This document shows positions 25,622 through 33,618 of a stretch of DNA of 36,282 nt, in pieces. This DNA is from Pelagibacteraceae bacterium AG-464-B04 (GTDB taxonomy: Bacteria > Pseudomonadota > Alphaproteobacteria > Pelagibacterales > Pelagibacteraceae). Location of the stretch: positions 1 to 36,282 of the forward strand of contig QCRZ01000008.1 of the NCBI GenBank assembly GCA_003209225.1, given 5' to 3'. The stretch's first letter is position 1. Every line of letters begins with the position of its first letter. A model generated the notes under the pieces. It saw nothing but the letters and a program-made list of their open reading frames with translations, made no database searches and had not been told where the DNA came from. The position numbers and the translations under genes were made by a program.

Positions 25622-26686
25622 ATGAAAATTTTAATTATACAGCCATCTTTACATAAATATAGAGTGGATTTATTTAATCAACTAAAAAAAAAAGATAACG
25701 AGATTTTTGTTTTATATTCTAAAGATAAAAAATATTCATATGGAGCTAATACTAAAAAAAAATTTTTTACTAAAATTTTAAAAAGAATAGATTTTAAATT
25801 TTTTTATTTGCAAATTGGCATGGAAACTTTTTTATTAAAATATAAACCAGATAAAGTATTTATCGCAGCTGATTTTAGATGCCTTAATTTTTGGTTATCA
25901 ATTACACTTTGCAAATTATTATCTATACCGGTTTTTTTGCATGGGCATGGGATGTTTAAAAAGAGTAAAATAAATTTTTTCAATAGATTAATCTTTAATT
26001 ATTCTCTTTTAATGTGCACAAAATATATTTGTTATAACGGGTTTGTTAAAAAAAAATTATTACTATTTAATTTTGACAGAAAAAAAATAACTTTTTTAAA
26101 TAATTCTTTGATAAATAAACATTGTTTAAAACCTTCTTTTAATAGAAAAAAAGATGAGCTCATTTTTATTGGAAGACTAAGACGTGGTACAAATTTAGAA
26201 CTATTGTTTTATGCACTACATAGTCTAAAAAAAGACCACAATATAATATATAAACTTAAGATAATTGGTGATGGAGAAAATAAATTAAAATTAGTTAATT
26301 TAGCTAAGTTCCTTAAAATAAATGTAAAATTCTTGGGTAATATTTATGATGATATTAAAATTAGGAACATATGTAAAAATAGTTGTTATGGGATTTATCC
26401 TGGTAATGCAGGCTTAAGTGTTGTTCATTATATGTCTTTAAGCTTAATCCCGATAGTACACGATGATATCGTTTTTCATAATGGACCCGAACCTAGTTAT
26501 GTAAAAAAAAAATTTAATGGAATTACATTTGCAAGAAATAATAAAAGAAGCTTAATTAAAATTTTGAAAAAAATTTATTTTTTAAAGCAAAAAAAAATAC
26601 TTTCGATCTCACAAAATGCCCATGAAACTTATTTAAAACTTAATTATCCTAGTTTTTCAACTAAACTTTTAAAAATTTTAGTCTAA
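25622..26686 (+). CDS. GT-B glycosyltransferase lacking the usual EX7E acids
   Basis: 354 residues, six bases after the previous gene. GT-B layout: an N-terminal Ile-Ile-Gln-Pro-Ser-Leu segment, Phe-Leu-His-Gly-His-Gly-Met, then Phe-Ile-Gly-Arg-Leu-Arg-Arg-Gly-Thr-Asn and Ile-Ile-Gly-Asp-Gly-Glu. Where most GT4 enzymes carry EX7E, this one reads Pro-Gly-Asn-Ala-Gly-Leu-Ser-Val-Val-His, so both glutamates are replaced. This looks like a variant subfamily rather than damage, since the rest is intact. The stop overlaps the convergent polymerase gene by four bases. Confidence 0.8.
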   Translation: MKILIIQPSLHKYRVDLFNQLKKKDNEIFVLYSKDKKYSYGANTKKKFFTKILKRIDFKFFYLQIGMETFLLKYKPDKVFIAADFRCLNFWLSITLCKLLSIPVFLHGHGMFKKSKINFFNRLIFNYSLLMCTKYICYNGFVKKKLLLFNFDRKKITFLNNSLINKHCLKPSFNRKKDELIFIGRLRRGTNLELLFYALHSLKKDHNIIYKLKIIGDGENKLKLVNLAKFLKINVKFLGNIYDDIKIRNICKNSCYGIYPGNAGLSVVHYMSLSLIPIVHDDIVFHNGPEPSYVKKKFNGITFARNNKRSLIKILKKIYFLKQKKILSISQNAHETYLKLNYPSFSTKLLKILV

Positions 26687-27882
26687 AAATTTTGCTTATA
26701 ATTTGAGCTTATACTAAAAATAATTACAATATAAAGTGGTAACAATATCATTCGTGTTCCACCATAAGGTGAAAAAATTATATCCCAAATACATAGAATA
26801 AGTAAGTAAAGAGCAAGCTCATAATAATTATTTTTAAATTTTATAGCCGTTACTGTTTTTTTTATAATATTTAAGAGCAAATAAAACCAAGTTAGAAAAC
26901 CAAAAAAACCAGCGGTAACCCAAGATCCTAAAATTACTGAATGAGTGGGAATTAAACAAGTGCTAGAAATTACTCTTTTAGGATTATAGCCCAAATTGAA
27001 TAATACATCGCTCTTATAATCAACGTAGTCACAGTTTTTTGCCCAACTTCCATGACCAAATATCGGAGCGTCAAATATTGCTTTAAATGAAGAAAAAAAT
27101 TCTGCTCTTCCTCCAAGTAATAATCCCAATTGACCGGATGATTGCTTTAGTTGTTTTAAATACAAATGTTGGGGTAAAAAATTGATATCAATTAAAAACT
27201 GATAAAGTGTCGAAACAAAATAAACCATAAATGCTGTAGACAAAATTAAAGTAAAATTATTTTGAATTTTGAAACGATTATTGAGTACCAAGTAACCCGC
27301 AAATAACAAATTAAACAAAAACAAAAACCTTGCTTCAAATATCAATGAAGCAAAACCCATCAAAATAATGCTGAGTAAGGCTAATTCGTGAAGTCTGTTT
27401 TTTTCTTTATAAAGATATAAATAGCTCATTATGATAACGGCTATTGAAAAAGATAACCCCAATCCAAATTTCCAACTGTTTACAAATTCATTATAGTTAT
27501 TTGCTTTTAATAATAATAAAAAAATTATTTTAACTAAGGACACCCATAATAACATTTTAATAAGAGAAAATTTTTCTATCTTGCTCAATTTGAAAAAAAC
27601 ATAAAATGACAAAAAAGTAACTATTATTTTTGAATTTCCTCTTGCATAATCAACAAAATCAATCTCGTTAATCACGTCAGAAAAAATTTGACTTACTAAC
27701 CACAGAAATATTAAGAATAATATTGTTTTTTCGTAGCCATATAATAAATTTTTGCCAAACAAATTTAAAAAAAAAATTATTGACAGCAATAATATAAATA
27801 TTTGAGAAAAGTACAGGTCACCAAAAAAAGATATTTTAAAATTTAAAGATAATCCAAATAAAATATAAAAAATATTAAGCAT
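26683..27882 (-). CDS. second O-antigen polymerase/ligase-type membrane protein
   Basis: 399 residues with about eleven hydrophobic segments, the size of Wzy polymerases. A periplasmic-type loop before the last membrane segments holds Phe-Gly-His-Gly-Ser-Trp, two cysteines, and Pro-Thr-His-Ser-Val-Ile-Leu-Gly-Ser-Trp followed by Gly-Phe-Phe-Gly. This corresponds in place to the active loop of Wzy_C proteins but lacks the His-Ala-His-Asn motif of the 12186-13544 protein. It probably polymerises the lipid-linked repeat units. It overlaps the convergent glycosyltransferase gene tail to tail and lies five bases downstream of another glycosyltransferase on its own strand. Confidence 0.78.
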   Translation of the reverse strand: MLNIFYILFGLSLNFKISFFGDLYFSQIFILLLSIIFFLNLFGKNLLYGYEKTILFLIFLWLVSQIFSDVINEIDFVDYARGNSKIIVTFLSFYVFFKLSKIEKFSLIKMLLWVSLVKIIFLLLLKANNYNEFVNSWKFGLGLSFSIAVIIMSYLYLYKEKNRLHELALLSIILMGFASLIFEARFLFLFNLLFAGYLVLNNRFKIQNNFTLILSTAFMVYFVSTLYQFLIDINFLPQHLYLKQLKQSSGQLGLLLGGRAEFFSSFKAIFDAPIFGHGSWAKNCDYVDYKSDVLFNLGYNPKRVISSTCLIPTHSVILGSWVTAGFFGFLTWFYLLLNIIKKTVTAIKFKNNYYELALYLLILCIWDIIFSPYGGTRMILLPLYIVIIFSISSNYKQNF

Positions 27883-27887
27883 ACAAA

Positions 27888-29159
27888 TTATTTTAATTGG
27901 TCGTAAATTTTTAATAATTTTTTTGTATATATTTCGTAAGTATATTTTTTTTTAACAAATAATGAATTATATTTACCCATTTTATTAATTAGTTTTTTAT
28001 TTTTTTTTGATTTGTTCATACAATTTACCAATTTTTTAATATTACCTGGAGGAATTATAAATCCATTTTTGTTATGTTTTACAACAGAGCCAGAATTTTT
28101 AGTAGTTATAATTGCACATCCAGATGCCATAGCTTCAAATATTACTCTAGCAGAACCTTCACATAAAGATGGAAATAAAAAAACATCACTATTTAGCATT
28201 AATTTACAAAGATCTCTCCTATTCATAGATCCATGATAAAAAGTTCTTTTGTCTTCAAATAATTTTTTATATCTACTTTTGTATATGGGATTTAAGGGTC
28301 CAGCCATATGTAATTCAAAATCAGAATCTTTCAATTTTCCCAATGCCTCTTGAATTTCATCTACACCTTTTCTTTTATGAATATAACCAGCAAATAAAAA
28401 TTTAAATTTGTTGTTTCCTTTATTTTTCTTAAGATTTTTTAGAAAATTAAAAAACTGATATTCAAGACCTAATTGGGATACATAGATTTTCTTTTTAAAA
28501 TTCATATACCGAAAACTTTCTTTAACAAAGTTCGAATTAACCAAAACGGCATCTGCTTGTTTCAAATCATATAAAACCAACTTCCACCAGTTAGTTGGTG
28601 ATTTAATTTTAGAACTAATAAATTTTCCCTTATTTTCCACCAAACAATCAATTGTAGACGGATGCGCAATGCTATGGTCGCATAAAGTATAATAGCCCAT
28701 AGATCTTGCTATCTTAATTGAATTACCTCCAAAACCTGCTCTAAAATGATAAATATTATTTTGATCTGAAGAAGGTAAATTTTTTAAAGTTTTTGCTATT
28801 TTATTTGTATATATATTTTTTGATAACAAGTTTACACATTCACTTAATTTGAAAAATAAATTGTTATTAAAACTTGATAGATAAAGTTGTAAATAATTTA
28901 ATAATTCAGCAAACCTATTTTGAAAAATAAGTTTTTCGTTTATTTTTTCTTTTCTAAGTAAAAATTTTTTTTTTTTATTATCACTTAAAGAAAAAAGGAG
29001 TAAAATTTTATTGGTTAATTTTGATGGATACAGTCCACAAAAAACTCGATTTAATCGATTATATTTAGACAAACCTGCTGCTGTATGTGACAGCATGTGA
29101 AAATTACCAAATCCACTTGAAATAATTATCTGTTTTTTTATCTTTTTTATATTTTTCAT
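27888..29159 (-). CDS. GT4-type glycosyltransferase
   Basis: 423 residues. An N-terminal Ser-Gly-Phe-Gly-Asn-Phe-His segment and a Cys-Asp-His-Ser-Ile-Ala-His-Pro motif precede a GT-B C-terminal domain with Phe-Leu-Phe-Ala-Gly-Tyr-Ile-His-Lys-Arg-Lys-Gly and the EX7E motif Glu-Gly-Ser-Ala-Arg-Val-Ile-Phe-Glu, then Gly-Cys-Ala-Ile-Ile. Retaining sugar transferase, cytoplasmic or peripheral. A run of twelve A bases on the coding strand (complement of 28965-28976) codes for the lysine stretch near residue 63. It heads a two-gene minus unit with the polymerase and is divergent from the WecG-type gene across 56 bp. Confidence 0.88.
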   Translation of the reverse strand: MKNIKKIKKQIIISSGFGNFHMLSHTAAGLSKYNRLNRVFCGLYPSKLTNKILLLFSLSDNKKKKFLLRKEKINEKLIFQNRFAELLNYLQLYLSSFNNNLFFKLSECVNLLSKNIYTNKIAKTLKNLPSSDQNNIYHFRAGFGGNSIKIARSMGYYTLCDHSIAHPSTIDCLVENKGKFISSKIKSPTNWWKLVLYDLKQADAVLVNSNFVKESFRYMNFKKKIYVSQLGLEYQFFNFLKNLKKNKGNNKFKFLFAGYIHKRKGVDEIQEALGKLKDSDFELHMAGPLNPIYKSRYKKLFEDKRTFYHGSMNRRDLCKLMLNSDVFLFPSLCEGSARVIFEAMASGCAIITTKNSGSVVKHNKNGFIIPPGNIKKLVNCMNKSKKNKKLINKMGKYNSLFVKKKYTYEIYTKKLLKIYDQLK

Positions 29160-29215
29160 TAGATAAATTTTTTAAAATCGTATGTTTATTAATATATATT
29201 ATTAATTAAAAAATT

Positions 29216-29947
29216 ATGAGAAAAATTATCTTTAAAAAAATTACATTTTTAGATTTAGATGAAGATGAGTCTAAAAAAATAATAAATAGTAATGGTTTAT
29301 TCGTGTTTCCATCTGGGCCTGGTTTAGAAACTATTAATCAAAATAATAATTATCATAACGCTTTAAAGGAGGCTGATTATGTTTTTTTTGATAGCGGTTA
29401 TTTTGTTTTATTACTAAAATTGTTAAAAAATGTCAGCGTTAAAAAATATTCAGGCTTTAAATTTTTAAAATTTTTTTTTTCTTATTTATCTAAAAATAAT
29501 GATAAATCACTATTTTGTATAGATCCAAACGATACATTTTCACAAAAAAATAAAGAATTTTTTAAGAATTTGGGATTAAATAATACATATAATTATGTTG
29601 CTCCTATTTATAATTCCCAACAAATTGAAGATTATAATTTAATTAAAATTTTAGAAGAAATAAAACCAAATTACATCATGACTAGCATTGGAGGCGGAAC
29701 TCAAGAGATTCTTGGTTTGTTTTTAAAGAAAAAATTAAAATTCAAAACAACAATTTTATGCACAGGTGGGGCGATTTCTTTTTTTACGGGAGATCAAGCT
29801 CCCATTAACTATATCATAGATAGACTATTTCTAGGATGGTTAGTTAGAATAATTTTTAGACCAAAAGTTTTTTTTTCAAGATATTTTAAAGCTATAAAAC
29901 TAATCTCAATTGTTTTTAAAGAAAAAATTATTGTAAAAACAGTTTGA
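29216..29947 (+). CDS. WecG/TagA/CpsF-family glycosyltransferase (GT26)
   Basis: 243 residues, the normal GT26 length. The C-terminal half carries the family pattern: Thr-Ser-Ile-Gly-Gly-Gly-Thr-Gln-Glu, then Cys-Thr-Gly-Gly-Ala-Ile-Ser-Phe-Phe-Thr-Gly, a Leu-Gly-Trp-Leu-Val-Arg-Ile motif and Arg-Pro. The N-terminus has the Asn-His-Asn-like region replaced by Gly-Pro-Gly-Leu-Glu-Thr-Ile-Asn and an Asp-Ser-Gly-Tyr segment where the catalytic Asp would fall (WecG/TagA members usually read Asp-Gly). It probably adds ManNAc or a related sugar as the second residue on the undecaprenyl-linked primer. Confidence 0.82.
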   Translation: MRKIIFKKITFLDLDEDESKKIINSNGLFVFPSGPGLETINQNNNYHNALKEADYVFFDSGYFVLLLKLLKNVSVKKYSGFKFLKFFFSYLSKNNDKSLFCIDPNDTFSQKNKEFFKNLGLNNTYNYVAPIYNSQQIEDYNLIKILEEIKPNYIMTSIGGGTQEILGLFLKKKLKFKTTILCTGGAISFFTGDQAPINYIIDRLFLGWLVRIIFRPKVFFSRYFKAIKLISIVFKEKIIVKTV

Positions 29948-30076
29948 ATTTTGTCAATTCCTGTAATTTTTATTTTTCCCCTCAAAAAAAGACGTATAAA
30001 TTTAAGCTTAACTTATAAAGTATTCGTAAATATTCACTTTATCTATAATAAATAAAAAGTTATATTTTTAATTAAC

Positions 30077-30712
30077 GTGAAAAAAATAATTAATTTCCCA
30101 ACAAAGATATATTCGGATAGCGATGAATACTTTGAAAATTATACTAATATCAAAATTCATCTTTTAAAAAAAATAAATAAAAAAGAACTAAAAAAAGTTA
30201 TCCAAGAAATTTTGATAGCTGTTAAAAATGGAAAAAATTTATTTTCATGTGGAAATGGGGGATCGGCCTCAACAGCTGAACATTTAAGCTGTGATTTCTC
30301 CAAAGGTTCTTGTACAGACACCAATTTAAATATAAAGGTTATTTCACTTAATTCGAATGTCTCCCTTATGACAGCTATCGCAAACGATATTTCTTATGAT
30401 GATATATTTTCATATCAATTAGCCAGATTTGGAAAACCAAATGACATTTTACTTTTATTTTCAGTATCAGGCACTAGTAAAAATATCTTAAAATGTGCAA
30501 AAGAAGCAAAGAAAAAAAAAATTAAAATTATTTCATTTACTGGTTTTGATGGTGGTAAAATAAAAAAATTATCAAAACATAATATTAATTTTCCAACTAA
30601 CAATTTTGGTATCGTTGAAGACTGTCATTTGTCTATTATGCACTATATTTCGCAATATATTAAAAATATTAATATTAAAACAAATAAAAAAATTAGCAAA
30701 ATTGCATTTTAA
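30077..30712 (+). CDS. gmhA: SIS-domain sugar-phosphate isomerase, GmhA-like
   Basis: 211 residues from a GTG; no ATG start is available upstream of the conserved part and no clear ribosome binding site is seen. SIS-domain signatures are Cys-Gly-Asn-Gly-Gly-Ser-Ala-Ser (58-65) with Glu68-His69, Val-Ile-Ser-Leu-Asn, Ala-Ile-Ala-Asn-Asp, Phe-Ser-Val-Ser-Gly-Thr-Ser and Ile-Val-Glu-Asp-Cys-His. This matches sedoheptulose-7-phosphate isomerase, which starts ADP/GDP-heptose synthesis. By my alignment to E. coli GmhA, zinc His61 matches His69 but the catalytic Glu65 corresponds to Asp73. A related isomerase is therefore possible. No heptose kinase or nucleotidyltransferase is in the window. Confidence 0.75.
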   Translation: MKKIINFPTKIYSDSDEYFENYTNIKIHLLKKINKKELKKVIQEILIAVKNGKNLFSCGNGGSASTAEHLSCDFSKGSCTDTNLNIKVISLNSNVSLMTAIANDISYDDIFSYQLARFGKPNDILLLFSVSGTSKNILKCAKEAKKKKIKIISFTGFDGGKIKKLSKHNINFPTNNFGIVEDCHLSIMHYISQYIKNINIKTNKKISKIAF

Positions 30713-30776
30713 TTTTATAAAGTAACTAATTTTATAATTTTTAAAAAAATATCTTATTTGTTAAGCTATTTACTGA

Positions 30777-31925
30777 TTATCTTTGGCTCAAAATGAGATT
30801 GTGTACTTTGTTTCCTGCTGTTTTCCAGTTTAACCGCGTAGAATATTCATGGAAACTTGATTTGCTTAATTCCTTATATTGTGTTTTGGAATTCATCAGC
30901 TTCTCAATAACATCGCAATATTTGTCGTTTTTCTCGTCTAACTCGAAAGTGAAGCCATTCTTTCCATCTACGACCATAGAAGTAGTTCCTCCTACATTTG
31001 TTGTTATCGATGGTAACCCAAAAGAACTAGCTTCAGCAAAAACAACTCCAGCACATTCTGCAATTGACGGAAGAATTAGAAAATGTGATTCGGACATTAA
31101 ATTATTCAAAAGTTCTATATCTTGATGATTTTTTTTTGACAAAAATCCATAGTTTTTAACAAAACTTGGCAACTCAATTGGTGGATCGCATCCTACTATA
31201 TGTAATTCCGTTCTAAGTCCTCGTTGATTCAATTTTTGGGCTATTTCAAGTGTCTTGCTTCCGCCTTTTCTATACCAATCCACTCCTATAAATATCAACT
31301 TACAAATATCAAAATTTTTTTTATCTGTAAGTAAATCAATGTCCTTAAAATTACGTTCGCATTCGATATTTGGACCGAAGTTAACAACTTTTACTTTTTG
31401 GGGATCCACATCGTAATTTTCAACAGCTGTCTCTGCGGCCCATTTTGAAGAATAAATTGCAAGCTGACATTTTGAGAGTGCTAATTGCTCCATTTTGTTT
31501 CCATCTCTAATTGTTTCTTGACATAAATTACTACCACCTGGATAAAAATCTTTCATACCTGCAAATGTCGCGTCAGTCCAAAAAATGATCGGTTTATCCG
31601 TTTTTAAATATGCGATTGGTATAGTTCCAGGACTAAAAACCAAATCACAATTAATTAATTTAAGATGTTTTTGAACTTGATTAGCATAATCAATCAGCTG
31701 TATCGGTTCTCTGTCTCTGTTATATCTCTTTGAGAGCACTGTTCGATAAAATAATGTCTTTGCCTTTGTATATAGGAAATATCTCTCCTTCAACGGTCCA
31801 ATACATTCGGTTTGAAAATCATCGTTTTGAAGTGCACGTAAAATGTGATAACCCAATCCTGACCAAGCGTGGATATTTGATGCTTTATAAGTTGTGACGT
31901 ATGCTAATTTCAATACTTGCCTCAA
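30777..31925 (-). CDS. GT4-type glycosyltransferase, compositional outlier
   Basis: 382 residues. GT-B fold: Trp-Ser-Gly-Leu-Gly near residue 21, Phe-Trp-Thr-Asp-Ala-Thr-Phe-Ala-Gly near 115, Phe-Ile-Gly-Val-Asp-Trp-Tyr-Arg-Lys-Gly-Gly at the C-domain entry, and the EX7E motif Glu-Cys-Ala-Gly-Val-Val-Phe-Ala-Glu. The closing part has Thr-Thr-Asn-Val-Gly-Gly-Thr. It is visibly less AT-rich than the other transferases; I count 25 G/C of 60 in 31381-31440 against about 13 of 60 in 15901-15960. A separate origin by transfer is therefore likely. It lies convergent with gmhA and 43 bp from pgpA on the same strand. Confidence 0.87.
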   Translation of the reverse strand: MRQVLKLAYVTTYKASNIHAWSGLGYHILRALQNDDFQTECIGPLKERYFLYTKAKTLFYRTVLSKRYNRDREPIQLIDYANQVQKHLKLINCDLVFSPGTIPIAYLKTDKPIIFWTDATFAGMKDFYPGGSNLCQETIRDGNKMEQLALSKCQLAIYSSKWAAETAVENYDVDPQKVKVVNFGPNIECERNFKDIDLLTDKKNFDICKLIFIGVDWYRKGGSKTLEIAQKLNQRGLRTELHIVGCDPPIELPSFVKNYGFLSKKNHQDIELLNNLMSESHFLILPSIAECAGVVFAEASSFGLPSITTNVGGTTSMVVDGKNGFTFELDEKNDKYCDVIEKLMNSKTQYKELSKSSFHEYSTRLNWKTAGNKVHNLILSQR

Positions 31926-31968
31926 AATTTATCATTAAAAAATACGGAAATAGAATAAGTTTCATTTT

Positions 31969-32469
31969 TTAAAAAAATTTAATTACTAATAATACTATAA
32001 TTAAACTATAAATTCCAGCCAAAACATCATCAAACAAAATTCCAAAACTGTTTTTATAATTTTTATCAAAATATCCTATTGGAAATGGTTTCAAAATATC
32101 AAAAAATCTAAATAATAAAAAAGATAACAAGTATAGATAAAAATCTGAGCCAAAAGATTGGGATTGAAGATAAACAACATATTCAATTAAAAAAATTGGA
32201 ATTGATTGACCAATCACCTCATCTATTACTATTTGATTTGCATCCTTTTTTTCAAACTTATTTTCTACAGCTTTTATCGCGTATAGTGAATAAATAAAAA
32301 TGAACACCATAAATAAGCATAGGAAGAAAAAATATTTTAGTGAGATATAATAATTGAATAAGAAGAAAAATAAAATTGAAGTAAGCAATGATGCCATTGA
32401 ACCTGGCGCAGGCTTGGTATAACCAACTCCCAAAAATGTAACAAAAATTAAATTGATCCTATTGATCAT
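31969..32469 (-). CDS. pgpA: phosphatidylglycerophosphatase A
   Basis: 166 residues, the usual PgpA length. Family motifs are Gly-Val-Gly-Tyr-Thr-Lys-Pro-Ala-Pro-Gly-Ser near the N-terminus, Val-Ile-Asp-Glu-Val-Ile-Gly-Gln (about 81-88), Arg-Phe-Phe-Asp-Ile-Leu-Lys-Pro-Phe-Pro and Phe-Asp-Asp-Val-Leu-Ala-Gly. Several membrane segments. It dephosphorylates phosphatidylglycerophosphate to phosphatidylglycerol in the inner membrane. It lies 21 bp downstream of mrdB, probably at the end of the elongation operon. Confidence 0.93.
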   Translation of the reverse strand: MINRINLIFVTFLGVGYTKPAPGSMASLLTSILFFFLFNYYISLKYFFFLCLFMVFIFIYSLYAIKAVENKFEKKDANQIVIDEVIGQSIPIFLIEYVVYLQSQSFGSDFYLYLLSFLLFRFFDILKPFPIGYFDKNYKNSFGILFDDVLAGIYSLIIVLLVIKFF

Positions 32470-32490
32470 TTATTTCTCTATATTATTATT

Positions 32491-33615
32491 TTAAGCAATC
32501 ATTTCTTTGTTATAAATTCTACAGCTCATCACAATACTGAAACCAATCATAGTTGAAAGTAGAGCTGAACCTCCATAGGACATTATGGGCAATGGTGACC
32601 CGACTATTGGAAGCAAACCTAGAACCATACTCATATTCACTGCAATATAAAGAAACACTGCGGAAGCAAATCCAAAACAATAAAATTTAGCAAAATAACT
32701 TTTTGATCCGTAACCAATAATTAAAATCCTTAATAACATTACAAAATAAAGAATTAGTAAAATTAGTGAACCCAAAAATCCAAATTCCTCTGAAAATAAG
32801 GTAAATATAAAATCAGTGTGTTTTTCAGGCAAGTAATCTAAATAGCTCTGAGTACCTTTTAAATATCCTTTTCCATATAAACCACCTGACCCAACTGCTA
32901 TTTTAGACTGGATAATTTGATAACCTGCTCCAAGAGGATCTCTTTCAGGATCAAAAAAGCTTAGTATTCTATTTTTTTGATATGGTTTTAAAATTGATAT
33001 TACAAAAGGGGCACAAACCAATAAAGTTAAAAAGGAATAAATAAAATATCTTGCTTTAATTCCAGCTAACCAAATTACAGCTAAGCCACTACAAGCAATT
33101 AAGATTGAAGTACCTAGATCTGGTTGAGAAATTACTAAATAAATTGGCAACACTAATAAAATAATAGGCTCAAAAAAATTTCTCAACTTATTTACATCTT
33201 CGGACTGAACACGATGGTAAAATCTAGCAAAACAAACTATTATTGCAATTTTCATCAATTCTGAGGGTTGTAAATTTAAAAAATATAAATTGACCCATCT
33301 TTGAGAGCCTTGAGCAGAAATTCCAAAAAACATAACGTAAACAAGCATTAATAATATTATTAAGTAAAATGTATATGCCAATGTGTACCAGGTTCTAATT
33401 CTTATAAATGAAAAAATCATGAACATTACAAAAAAAATTGAAAATTTTAAAATATGACTATTTGTATGATATTTAAATTCACCCCCATCTGTAGAATACA
33501 TGGCAAAACAACTTATAACTCCAATCAAAAAAACTGTTATTAAAAGAACAAAATCAAATGATTTAACTTTTTCTAAAAATGTTTTTTCTTCTGAAAATTG
33601 AGTATTTAAAACCAT
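32491..33615 (-). CDS. mrdB: RodA, SEDS peptidoglycan glycosyltransferase
   Basis: 374 residues, close to the E. coli RodA length, with about ten membrane segments. Recognisable SEDS segments are Ser-Gln-Arg-Trp near residue 86, Leu-Gln-Pro-Ser-Glu, Ser-Gln-Pro-Asp-Leu-Gly-Thr, Leu-Pro-Glu-Lys-His-Thr-Asp-Phe-Ile-Phe carrying the catalytic-region Asp, and Leu-Pro-Ile-Val-Gly-Ser-Pro-Leu-Pro near the end. It polymerises glycan strands from lipid II during side-wall growth, together with the PBP2 encoded three bases upstream. Confidence 0.96.
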   Translation of the reverse strand: MVLNTQFSEEKTFLEKVKSFDFVLLITVFLIGVISCFAMYSTDGGEFKYHTNSHILKFSIFFVMFMIFSFIRIRTWYTLAYTFYLIILLMLVYVMFFGISAQGSQRWVNLYFLNLQPSELMKIAIIVCFARFYHRVQSEDVNKLRNFFEPIILLVLPIYLVISQPDLGTSILIACSGLAVIWLAGIKARYFIYSFLTLLVCAPFVISILKPYQKNRILSFFDPERDPLGAGYQIIQSKIAVGSGGLYGKGYLKGTQSYLDYLPEKHTDFIFTLFSEEFGFLGSLILLILYFVMLLRILIIGYGSKSYFAKFYCFGFASAVFLYIAVNMSMVLGLLPIVGSPLPIMSYGGSALLSTMIGFSIVMSCRIYNKEMIA

Positions 33616-33618
33616 GCT

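Noticed and set aside
29948-30076. Possible terminator or small RNA before gmhA
   Set aside because: Only a ten-base TTAAGCTTAA palindrome in AT-rich sequence with no following T-run; not enough to call.
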